DNA from: Merluccius polli
Taxonomy: Eukaryota; Chordata; Actinopteri; Gadiformes; Merlucciidae
Assembly (NCBI GenBank): GCA_030340625.1
Contig: JAOPHQ010006263.1
Coordinates: 383,496 to 447,495 of the forward strand
Direction: 5' to 3'
Length of the DNA: 64,000 nucleotides
In this document: positions 14,296 to 23,500 of the stretch, piece by piece
Layout of the letters: the number at the start of each line of letters is the position of its first letter
Position numbering within the stretch: the first letter of the stretch is position 1
Notes under the pieces: generated by a model
Told to the model about the DNA's origin: nothing
Seen by the model: only the letters and a program-made list of their open reading frames with translations
Database searches by the model: none
Program-made: the position numbers and the translations under genes

Positions 14296-14320
14296 GGGCG
14301 GACGGCTTCGCCGTCCGCCC
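14296..14320. repeat. GC-rich 11-bp-arm hairpin, loop TTC
   Basis: GGGCGGACGGC, loop TTC, GCCGTCCGCCC. The corresponding site in the second duplicate (16933-16957) has loop GAA, the exact reverse complement of this one. Confidence 0.9.
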
Positions 14321-14600
14321 ATTGATTTGTATTGGAAAAATAAAGGTGGAAAAAGTAGAATAATTTGAAAAGTTGAATTAATATGAAGAATGTGAATAGA
14401 TAGCCATCATGTCGTAATAAATATGAACATTTTGATATTTGAATGGTTTCTGTAGCTGAAAATATGAAGAAGGAGAAGAGTGCCAAAAAACGGGCGGAAG
14501 AAGAATAAAAATAACTAGAAAATGCATTTCCTGCAGAAAACGCGTGTGAATGCTGGAAGCTGAATGATAAGCTCAAAGCAGAAATATAAAATGAATTGAT

Positions 14601-15325
14601 CTGAAGAATCTGAAAGTAGTAGTAGAAGCTGAAATAGTAGAAGAATCTGAAAGTAGTAGTAGAAGCTGAAATAGTAGAAGAATCTGAAAGTAGTAGTAGA
14701 AGCTGAAATAGTAGAAGAATCTGAAAGTAGTAGTAGAAGCTGAAATAGTAGAAGAAGCTGAAAGTAGTAGTAGAAGCTGAAATAGTAGAAGAAGCTGAAA
14801 GTAGTAGTAGAAGCTGAAATAGTAGAAGAAGCTGAAAGTAGTAGTAGAAGCTGAAATAGTAGAAGAAGCTGAAAGTAGTAGTAGAAGCTGAAATAGTAGA
14901 AGAATCTGAAAGTAGTAGTAGAAGCTGAAATAGTAGAAGAATCTGAAAGTAGTAGTAGAAGCTGAAATAGTAGAAGAATCTGAAAGTAGTAGTAGAAGCT
15001 GAAATAGTAGAAGAATCTGAAAGTAGTAGTAGAAGCTGAAATAGTAGAAGAATCTGAAAGTAGTAGTAGAAGCTGAAATAGTAGAAGAATCTGAAAGTAG
15101 TAGTGGAAGCTGAAATAGTAGAAGAATCTGAAAGTAGTAGTAGAAGCTGAAATAGTAGAAGAATCTGAAAGTAGTAGTAGAAGCTGAAATAGTAGAAGAA
15201 TCTGAAAGTAGTAGTAGAAGCTGAAATAGTAGAATTATCAAAGTAGTAGAAGTAGTTGAAATTGTAGTAGTAGCTGAAATAGTAGAAGAATCTGAAATAG
15301 TAGAAGTAGCTGAAAGTAGTAGTAG
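14601..15325. repeat. 37-bp satellite array, copy 2
   Basis: More regular than copy 1: successive GAAGCTG starts are 37 bp apart (14625, 14662 and so on), about 18-20 units. The minus strand is open in all three frames for over 270 codons, giving a 37-residue periodic pseudo-protein; I treat it as non-coding. Confidence 0.95.
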
Positions 15326-15486
15326 CCGAATTAGTAATACTAATAGCTTTAATTGTTTGATCGATGGGAAACGGTTGAAATTTGAATTAGTTACGACGTA
15401 AAGCATTGGGAGAATAAGAGGCTGGGCGGCCGTCCGCCCATTGATTTATATTGGAAAAATAAATGTATACTACAATTTACTATTGC

Positions 15487-16102
15487 GGGCACCCCCCCCC
15501 CCCCCCCCCAGCCGTAGGTCCGCGGTGTGTTTGTGTTACTATTGGGGGCACCCCCCCCCCCCCCCCGGCCGTAGGTCCGCGGTGTGTTTGTGTTACTATT
15601 GCGGGCACCCCCCGGCCGTAGGTCCGCGGTGTGTTTGTTTGTGTTACTATTGCGGGCACCCCCCCCCCCCGCAGGTCCGCGGTGTGTTTGTTTGTGTTAC
15701 TATTGCGGGCACCCCCCCCCCCCCCCGTAGGTCCGCGGTGTGTTTGTGTTTACTATTGCGGGCACCCCCCCCCCCCCCCCCCCCCCCCGCAGGTCCGCGG
15801 TGTGTTTGTGTTTACTATTGCGGGCACCCCCCCCCCCCCGCAGGTCCGCGGTGTGTTTGTGTTTACTATTGCGGGCACCCCCCCCCCCCCGCAGGTCCGC
15901 GGTGTGTTTGTGTTCACTATTGCGGGCACCCCCCCCCCCGCAGGTCCGCGGTGTGTTTGTGTTTACTATTGCGCGCACCCCCCCCCCGCAGGTCCGCGGT
16001 GTGTTTGTGTTTACTATTGCGCGCACCCCCCCCCCCCCCCCCCCGCAGGTCCGCGGTGTGTTTGTGTTTACTATTGCGCGCACCCCCCCCCCCCCCCCCC
16101 GT
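15487..16102. repeat. Poly(C) minisatellite, copy 2
   Basis: About a dozen units of GTAGGTCCGCGG/GCAGGTCCGCGG, TGTGTTTGTGTTTACTATTG, GCGGGCAC or GCGCGCAC and a C run of 7-24 bases. The last units share GCGCGCAC and GCAGG variants, so they probably amplified most recently. Confidence 0.95.
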
Positions 16103-16932
16103 AGGTCCACGGTGACGCCATGACGCTCGAACGTGAAGTCGTTTTACGGCAGCGGAAGATTTACGACAGCCAGCATACAGACAGTGAGCAACGGACTTCA
16201 CATGATATTATTCACAACTCGGATTAATTTAATGAAACCCATTGATTCTTTTGATCGGTGGACCCCTTTTGATTGGATATTATGGGATATACAAGTCTGT
16301 ACATTTTTTGAACGAAGGTAAACGATTGAGAATTGATTTAGTTAGGCCAGAGATCAATGTGTAATCGATGTGTAAACTGTGATTCTGAATAAATATAAAT
16401 GCTATCGAAATTTAGTTTGGATATCGTTATTATTGAATATACAAATCTGTAGATTAGTGACATTTTTTGAATGAAGGTTTGAAATGTGAATGAATTAGTT
16501 ACGTGTTAAACAGTGGAAGGTCCGCCGGTTACAATGGGACGAACGGTAGAATATGACGATTTGAAACTAAACCTGCGATACAGAAAAAAGTATAACAGCT
16601 ATCGAAATTTCGTGAACACGGCTAGATAGATACAAATCTCTAGATTTGTTTAATTGTTTGAACGATGGGAAACGGTTGAAATTTGAAATAGTTACGACGT
16701 AAAGCAGCGGAAGTAAACAGTGGAAGGTCCGCCGGTTACAATGGGACGAACGGTAGAATATGACGATTTGAAACTAAAACTGCGATACAGAAAAAAGTAT
16801 AACAGCTATCGAAATTTCGTGAACACGGCTAGATAGATACAAATCTCTAGATTTGTTTAATTGTTTGAACGATGGGAAAAGGTTGAAATTTGAATTAGTT
16901 ACGACGTAAAGAATGTGAAGAATTAAGAGGCT

Positions 16933-16957
16933 GGGCGGACGGCGAAGCCGTCCGCCC
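16933..16957. repeat. GC-rich 11-bp-arm hairpin, loop GAA
   Basis: GGGCGGACGGC, loop GAA, GCCGTCCGCCC; the reverse complement of the hairpin at 14296-14320 while the flanks keep the same orientation. Confidence 0.9.
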
Positions 16958-17164
16958 ATTGATTTGTATTGGAAAAATAAAGGTGGAAAAAGTAGAATAA
17001 TTTGAAAAGTTGAATTAATATGAAAAATGTGAATAGATAGCCATCATGTCGTAATAAATATGAACATTTTGATATTTGAATGGTTTCTGTAGCTGAAAAT
17101 ATGAAGAAGGAGAAGAGTGCCAAAAAACGGGCGGAAGAAGAATAAAAATAAAAATAAAAATAAA

Positions 17165-17263
17165 AATAATAAAGATTCAGATATCTAGAGTGTGAATGCT
17201 CCAGCATTCACACTAATAAAGATTCAGATATCTAGAGTGTGAATGCTCCAGCATTCACACTAA
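17165..17263. repeat. Two tandem copies of a hairpin unit
   Basis: ATAAAGATTCAGATATCTAG followed by GTGTGAATGCT-CC-AGCATTCACAC occurs twice in tandem just after the large duplication; 11-bp arms, 2-nt centre. Confidence 0.8.
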
Positions 17264-17664
17264 ATAGCTGTCGCTGTCAGTTCCTACCGCTGCTACCGGC
17301 TTTTCCGACAAGCGGAAGTCAGGAGACCTGTTTTCCGGTTTGGTCACGTGACGCTCGGCATAAAGCCTATTGGATCGCGTGAGCAAAAAGTTATTTTATT
17401 GGTTGGCTTGTTTTTTTCGGCATCCGAATATTCGCAGAAATCGAACCAGGGGGGTATACTACGAAGCTCGATTAGTGGGTTAGCGAGGTATGTTGCGCTC
17501 AAAGCCTGGGTTAGCTGTCCTACGAAAGTCGCTCTCTTTTAGCGTCGCTGTATCACCATGGTAACTTATGCTGGCAACCAAACCTGGTCGGGAGGAGGTT
17601 TTCAGCTAAGACTTTCCGATTAGTTCGGCTTCTTAAAGCTGCAGCGCCGCTTTCGGGACAGATC

Positions 17665-18000
17665 CGACCCCTTTATGAGAGATACAGGTTCTCATCAGAG
17701 GGTATTTATGAGAGATACAGGTTCTCATCAGAGGATATTCTTTATAAGAGATACAGGTTCTCATCAGAGGGTATTCTTTATGAGAGATACAGGTTCTCAT
17801 CAGAGGGTATTCGCTATTTGGTCGTCCTTGTTGGACCTTATGAGGGCAATGCTACAAAAAGAAGCCGTGCGCAGTGTGTCTGTGTTTCACTGCGATTTGT
17901 TGCCACGGGTACATATTTGCATACAGTTGGTGATGCCGAACGTATAAGCAAAAAGGTGCCTTGCGATACGCACGGTTGTAGCTGCTGCCCTAAATACACT
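17665..18000 (+). pseudogene. Harbinger (HARBI1-like) transposase fragment
   Basis: One frame reads LYERYRFSSEGI several times, then YLVVLVGPYEGNATKRSRA and CVSLRFVATGTYLHTVGD followed by AERISK, matching my knowledge of the N-terminal part of Harbinger transposases (YERYRFSSEGI, then ALRFFATGTFLHTVGDAE). The reading is then lost. The YERYRFSSEGI codons are tandemly amplified about four times at 17671-17815, which cannot be functional. Confidence 0.75.
17671..17815. repeat. ~36-bp tandem repeat in transposase codons
   Basis: Four copies of TTTATGAGAGATACAGGTTC plus TCATCAGAGGGTATTC, with small length differences between units. The repeat lies wholly within the Harbinger fragment. Confidence 0.9.
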
Positions 18001-18102
18001 GCTAAATATGTTCGTGGTGTTTCCCAACTTTTTGCCAACACAAACTGTCAAGTTGCAAGTTATCAACTTGCAGGTAAAAGAAAACACCTGTATTTGTGAA
18101 TG

Positions 18103-18175
18103 AGCGGTAGAGTGGCGGTAGCGCGTCGGTCTTCAGATTCTGCTTGCTGGGTTCGATCCCAAGTGAAGTGGGTGT
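18103..18175 (+). other. tRNA-like sequence (B-box GGTTCGATCCC)
   Basis: GGCGGTAGCGCGTCGGTCTT then TCAGATTC and GGGTTCGATCCCA resemble a D-arm/A-box, an anticodon-like hairpin and a consensus B-box. No complete acceptor stem could be paired, so this is more likely a tRNA-derived SINE head or remnant than a functional tRNA. Confidence 0.4.
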
Positions 18176-18274
18176 AGTTTATTAAAAAAAAGTTATATTT
18201 CTTATGTCATATGGAATATTTATTCATTAATGTTATGGAATTATCCAGTTTGGTAATCTAGATGGGGGTAAAAG

Positions 18275-18365
18275 GCAAGATGATGGACAGGCAACATATG
18301 AACCCCGGTCGCTGGCGTTCAGCTCACATCCTAATCCACCACACCGCCGTCGCTACCATCCAGCA
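18275..18365 (-). other. tRNA-like sequence on the minus strand
   Basis: The reverse strand reads GGTAGCGACGGCGGTGTGG, an anticodon-like region, and GGGGTTCATATG in place of a B-box. It mirrors the tRNA-like stretch at 18103 in the same transposon. Degenerate. Confidence 0.3.
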
Positions 18366-18461
18366 CATGCAATACGTTTCTTACATAGGATGTATTTGAA
18401 AGGAATTCCCTAAATTACACAAAAAAGCAAGTTGGAGGTTGCTTTTGCATTTTGCAATCAT

Positions 18462-18530
18462 ATGCGTAAGAATTGTTCGCCATTAATCCCAATAGAGTAT
18501 TGGGATTAATGGCGAACAATTCTTACGCAT
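18462..18530. repeat. 33-bp perfect inverted repeat, 3-nt loop
   Basis: Left arm 18462-18494 and right arm 18498-18530 are exact complements with loop GAG. It lies inside the Harbinger element. No mismatch in 33 bp is unusual for decayed transposon DNA. Confidence 0.95.
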
Positions 18531-19065
18531 TCACAGAATCTGCTGTTTTTTGCCAGCATGGGCAACTGTATCGCCCCTTGCCGTTATTTGCTTTTTAAAC
18601 TCCTCGTATGAGTTCATAATCACTACTTGCTCCTCCTAAGTGACATACACAGCCCGTGTTCGCTCCGTCGGATCCATTGCGTCAAGGTGAATGACGTATT
18701 GACGTTGGGTTACGCCCTTTTTATGTGAACGCGCATTGAACCTAAAGCGGAAAACCTGGCTTGACAAATTTACCTTTAAGTGAGCTTCGTGGAACCGTTT
18801 AACTCTGATCGCGAGTTTCGTCTTTAGCAATCGAGGTTTTCCCAAGAAAACCTGGATATGTTCAGCGAGCTTCGTAGTATACCCCCCAGCTGCGGAAAAA
18901 AAGAAATCCGCACCGATTTAGATGGGTTCGGATTTTGAAATTGACGTGCGATGTATTTCCACACAATATTCGCGTTTGGTCTGAAAAGGCCTTTACTCTT
19001 CCTATTTTTATTTTTATGGAAAGCACGTTGTAACTTCGCTTTGAAAAGTGCTATAATATACGTGC

Positions 19066-19070
19066 ACACG

Positions 19071-19150
<80 letters not shown>
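19066..19150. repeat. (TTA)n microsatellite
   Basis: About 27 TTA/ATT units at the start of the right half of the split MITE. Confidence 0.95.
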
Positions 19151-19151
<1 letters not shown>

Positions 19152-19474
19152 CAAGAAGCATACAATAACGGGCACTTGTAGCCTACTGTTTCGCTGCCAT
19201 CTCGTTCAAATGTGCGATATGTTAGGGGCGGAATTATTAACAACATGGCGCTCAGTTGTGGAGCTACGGGAAGGATGCTCTCGTGTATCCTCGCTCCTAT
19301 CTCCTCGGAGATCCCTCCTCGCTCTCGATTCCTAGCTCCTCGGTGCAGAAATAATAGCGTTGGGACGTCCTTCAAATCGAGGAACAAGGAAATGACAAAT
19401 AAGAGACATGAGATGCACCCTAGGTTGTTTTTAATGAATTCAATGGCGCAGTGGAATGTAAAATGTAATGGTTA

Positions 19475-19790
19475 GTCCTACTGGTTGTAATGGTTAGTGC
19501 GAACGACTTCGGTGTGAGAACCTGAGTTCGAATCTCCACGTCTCCATTTTCTGTTCCAAATTATGTTTAGGTTACATTAATAAATAGCAAATTTTAGCTG
19601 GTTAGATGTTTAAGTTTAGGTATTAGTTAGAGGTGATTACGTTTAGGTGTTAGATTACAAATGGTTAAGTTAGGTATTGGGTTAGAGATGGTTAAGTAGG
19701 TATTAGGTTTGAGATGATTAAGTTTAGGTATTAGGTTATGGTTAAGTAGGTTTGAGATGGTTAGGTTTAGGTAATACGTTAGGGACGGGT
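19475..19790. repeat. tRNA-like head plus GGTTAAGTTTAGGTATTAG minisatellite
   Basis: TGGTTAGTGCGAACGACTTC and GAGTTCGAATCTCC resemble A and B boxes, followed by irregular units of GGTTAAGTTTAGGTATTAG and GTTAGAGAT. It looks like a tRNA-derived repeat with a tandem tail. Not telomeric TTAGGG. Confidence 0.5.
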
Positions 19791-20400
19791 AAGTTTGGGG
19801 CGGGACTTGCCTCCTTCTCCCTTTGTTGTGCTGTACATGTACTGTAGAATAGCGTTGTGTTGTAAACCAGTTAAGTTAGTCCAGGCTGCCGCTGCTGGGT
19901 TGTGCGCATTGTGCACTGAGCGCCGCGCCCTAGCCACCCCCATAGTTATATATATTTTTTTTATTTTGCCATTGCTTATTTATCAACAACTGCCACCATT
20001 TACACCTGCTTAGGGGATTGTGTAAATCTAATCTAAAAAACGCAACCCGTTTTGATTTAGTAATGTGTACACCCCAAACACTGACTAGGAACTAGACTGG
20101 CCCGTCGGCTGCTTGGGGAACTGTTATCTCGCGATAGTTGGTCACACCACAATGTTGCAAGTCGGGCGAATCCCGAGCATGCGAGTAGATTTGGGCAAAT
20201 AACTTTGTGAGCCAAATGCCCGGATCCATTCGGCTATTTCGGAAGGAAATACACATCGGTGGATATCCTGAAATCAACACTTTCTATCGCACCGCCTTGC
20301 AAACTTTTGGAAACTTTGCTTCGGTTGCACGACTGCAGTGGTAGGCAGCCGCCCTCCGCCGGGGAAAGCAGAAGTCAACTTGGTGAGTTGTTCTGCAGGA

Positions 20401-20557
20401 ATGTCGCAGAAAGAGAGACCTCTGTTCTATCGGCAGGAGGTCAACAAGACCATCTGGGAGGTCCCGCAGCGGTACCAGTCCCTCACCCCTGTCGGTTCTG
20501 GAGCATATGGATCCGTGTGGTAAGTCGGGTTTTATTGTGTGGAATAATTGAAATCAT

Positions 20558-20593
<36 letters not shown>

Positions 20594-23500
20594 CTTGACA
20601 ACCATTCATTTCGGCGAGGCCTGCCGTGCATATGCTAAAGTTAGCTTTCCAGTTCCACCAGCGAGCTAATGCTAGCTACGGCGGAGCCTCCGAACAAGTA
20701 GATGCATTTACTTTTTTCAGATGTCTACACATTGTGCACAACAACAACAACAACAACTTAAACGTGCCTGTTTTCTGCGTGTATGAATTGCACCCACTGT
20801 TAGGATATAAAGTGGTTTCCGGACCGACGTTGGCCGGCAGAGAGATTATGTGTTTACTGCACACGTTGTAGGGCTTCAGCTGCTGTGTAAAATATGTTTC
20901 CGTCTTCACACGCAACCAAAGTCAACATTTGATAGATTTCAGTCCATTGTTGTGGTTTGTACGCAGTGTTTTATGTACATTTTGTTGCACATGATATGGT
21001 GCGTGGTCTGTGGCGGGGCGCGTTAGACATATTTAAATTCCGATATAGGCTAAATTTGATTTTGCGTGCATTGAATACAATGAGGGGAAGTGTAGTTACT
21101 GTGGAGCGAAGCGGACTTGTGGGAAGTCAAGGTGACGCTTTGGGCAGAACAGAAAGTCAGAACAGAGAGTCAGTTTGAAGTCGTTTCCTGTTGGTTTTGG
21201 TGATGAAAACGATAAATCTTTTTCAAAGACGTTGGGGATTTACCCGTATTCAGCTGTCGGCTGCTAGTGGGCAGATGTTTGTTCAGACAGCTGTGCTGTT
21301 GCTAGGCAATCTGCTAATCTGTTGCTGGTCAGATTATGGGCTTGCGTTACGGCGACTGTGGTGTGTTGCTCTGTACCCCAGACTAGAATGGTACACTGCA
21401 TTGAACAAACCTCGTTTTTTTCCATCCAAAGTGAAATCATTAGCCCTATGATGTGTATTTATTGATAATGATTGTACAGCTTTTATATCTCCTTGTGTTA
21501 TCAGCTCACTGATATTATCAGCTGTCAACAGAGCACATGAACCATCTTGTCTGTATTCCAAATGTAGTCCGAAATAAAGCGTCCATTGAATTCAAAATGT
21601 TCCTGTGGCGGGGGAAAACAAAATGGTCCCTTGGCGAAAAGATAAAGTATTTGTGAGACTTGATCCTAGTCCCATTTTCAACAGTTCCTCATCCGACGAG
21701 AAGACATGTCGGAAGATCGCGGTGAAGAAGCTGTCCCGGCCCTTCCAGTCCATCATCCATGCGAAGAGGACTTACAGAGAACTGCGGCTGCTGAAGCACA
21801 TGAATCATGAAAATGTGAGTCTCTCTCTTACTCTTTTTACTCCTACTCCTGTATTGAAACCGTTAAGGCTTGCTGACTGGCACAGATGTATTGCTGTGGA
21901 AATGAGCATTAATGTCTGTTTAAATCATAGGAAACCAGACGTGGCTGTTAGATTTGCAGTTGGAAGTTGCTAGAATGTGTCCACTGATTCCTTGTTGGCC
22001 TGATTGATTGACTGAGTGTATATTTTTGTATGGCTACAGGTGATATGTCTTCTCGATGTCTTCACCCCTGCTACCAGCCTGAAGGAGTTCAACGATGTGT
22101 AAGTTGAATGTGTTTTAACAGGGTTTACCCGATCATATATGGAGCTCCCCTGACATCAAATCAGCATCAATATTGCTGTTGACCACTTGTGAAGGTTTCC
22201 ATCTTGATCACCACCACCACCACCACCACAGTGTTCCATTGTCTCACTAAAGCACTCCACCATATCTGGCCAGCTCCGCTGCTGCAGCAGACAACATCGC
22301 CGTGCCAGGAAAACACCTGGAGGCCGGCCAGTAGACTAAACGGAGTGGAATGTGTCTTTGACTGCCCTGTTTGTTAGTTACTTATTCAGTCAATTGCAGC
22401 TACAACAGTTGTTTCACAGCTGGCTTCCTTTCATTCCTGGTCAACCACTTTTCTTGGCTTTGTAAAAATGAAGGCCCATTTGTTTTCCAGGTAGTTTCTT
22501 TTTTGTTGAAGAAGTTGGCAACTTGGGATTTGGTTGTGATTGGCCCCCTCCCCTGTCTCCTCCTGATTTCTGAGGATACCAGAGAGGGAGAGTGTCAGAC
22601 ATTCAGCCCAGGGCTCTACAGTGTGACAATTTCACTTGCATATGCAAGTAAAAGTTCCCCTGCGAATGTGAATTTACATTTAGGCTGCAACAAGCAGTGA
22701 CGCAAATGAAGCTGTTTTTCCGGCTCCAAAAAACACAAACTCCAGGGTTCGTTCACAACATTACAGTACGGTCCCATACTTTTGCTTTGCCACAAACAAG
22801 AATTTTTCTTTATAGCTATTGTTAATTTATCACTTGAATAGAAATGGCAGCACCCAAATATAACTTTTTTATGATAAGAGTGAAATAAACTCTTATTAAT
22901 CCCTCTATTTTGACTCCACGCCTATTTTATTTAGTTGTGCCCCTACTTTTGTGGACTGTGCCCCTACATTTTTTAACTTAGGGGCACAGTGCTCACAGGG
23001 AAATTAGTTGGCATAGAGCTCTGTGCTAAACTGTGCACCGCCATCAATAACGGCCATAACTCATAACTAGGCGGACTCTCAACCGTGACGAAGCTCTATA
23101 TAAACCTGCTTCACACTTGACATAATGGCGTGGAATTATATTGCATGTACTAGAATAACACAATGCGGTTTTGTTTCTAGAATCATTGCGTACCACCTGA
23201 CCATTGAACAAATTCATAATATTCCCAGGCTGGTACTGAGCAACGGTGCTGCTCTATCATGTTGAAAGGGATTGTTGACAACTGTAGTTGACCCACTGTC
23301 CCAGATTAACACAGTGCAGCGTGCAGTACACTGTGTACTGGAGGCCACGCAAGGTCATCTCCCTACATGGAATGGGTGTGACGAGGCGTGAAGGGAAAAT
23401 CTAATAGAGAATGAAAGGGTGAGCGGGACACAATTATTTCAAGCTCCCGAAGAGTATTCTGAGACACATTTAAAAGCAGTTTTGCAGCATATGTTATGTA

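Larger units (their letters stand above)
12081..17140. repeat. Segmental tandem duplication, two copies of 2.4-2.6 kb
   Basis: Copy 1 (12081-14513) and copy 2 (14514-17140) both open with ACTAGAAAATGCATTTCCTG and keep the same order: 37-bp satellite, a GGCTGGGCGG hairpin, poly(C) minisatellite, unique segment, a 207-bp internal duplication, GC hairpin, closing AT-rich segment. Outside the arrays the copies differ by few substitutions and small indels; the main length difference is the poly(C) array (5 units in copy 1, about a dozen in copy 2). No credible gene is inside. Confidence 0.9.
17450..18886 (+). mobile_element. PIF/Harbinger DNA transposon, non-autonomous
   Basis: Perfect 21-bp inverted ends beginning GGGGGTATACTACGAAGCTC, with the 3-bp target duplication CAG at 17447-17449 and 18887-18889. 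A CAG-type 3-bp duplication suits PIF/Harbinger. The plus strand carries a piece of Harbinger transposase (about 17665-18000). No complete transposase, DDE triad or Myb-like protein is present, so the copy cannot mobilise itself. The interior also holds a 33-bp perfect hairpin and two tRNA-like stretches. Confidence 0.85.
11395..18995. mobile_element. Possible large non-autonomous TIR element carrying the satellite block
   Basis: AAGGCCTTTACACACCAA (11398) followed by GAATATTCGCG, and on the opposite strand near 18960-18995 AAAGGCCTTTTCAGACCAAA followed by GCGAATATT, look like inverted termini of the GGCCTTTCACACC type known in fish. If real, this unit lies inside the split MITE and encloses the satellites and the Harbinger copy. 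The flanks do not give an exact target duplication, so confidence is low. Confidence 0.35.
11018..19420. mobile_element. MITE apparently split by ~8 kb of nested repeats
   Basis: The left end GGGTGCATCTCATGTCTCTT (11018) is the inverted complement of the right end (19401-19420). The left 250 bp match the right half of the intact MITE at 4817-5358 (reverse strand) and the right 360 bp, from the (TTA)n tract onward, match its left half. The parts of an approximately 0.55-kb element therefore lie 8 kb apart, with satellites and a Harbinger copy between them. This is a reconstruction from similarity; a segmental rearrangement could give the same picture. Confidence 0.5.

Noticed and set aside
14573..15406. 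277-codon open frame on the minus strand (hydrophobic/serine repeats)
   Set aside because: It is the 37-bp satellite read in rotating frames; codon content follows the repeat and no domain or start context supports a gene.
15441..16123. Several overlapping open frames of 120-220 codons on both strands, rich in PPPP/RRSAVCL or GGGG/HTADLR
   Set aside because: Produced by the poly(C) minisatellite; open in many frames at once, with frames shifting by homopolymer length.
19475..19545. Functional tRNA gene
   Set aside because: Box-like motifs exist, but I could not pair a full cloverleaf, and it continues into a minisatellite tail, as expected of a tRNA-derived repeat.
19560..19790. Interstitial telomere repeat (GGTTAG-like words)
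   Set aside because: The unit is GGTTAAGTTTAGGTATTAG with irregular spacing, not TTAGGG.
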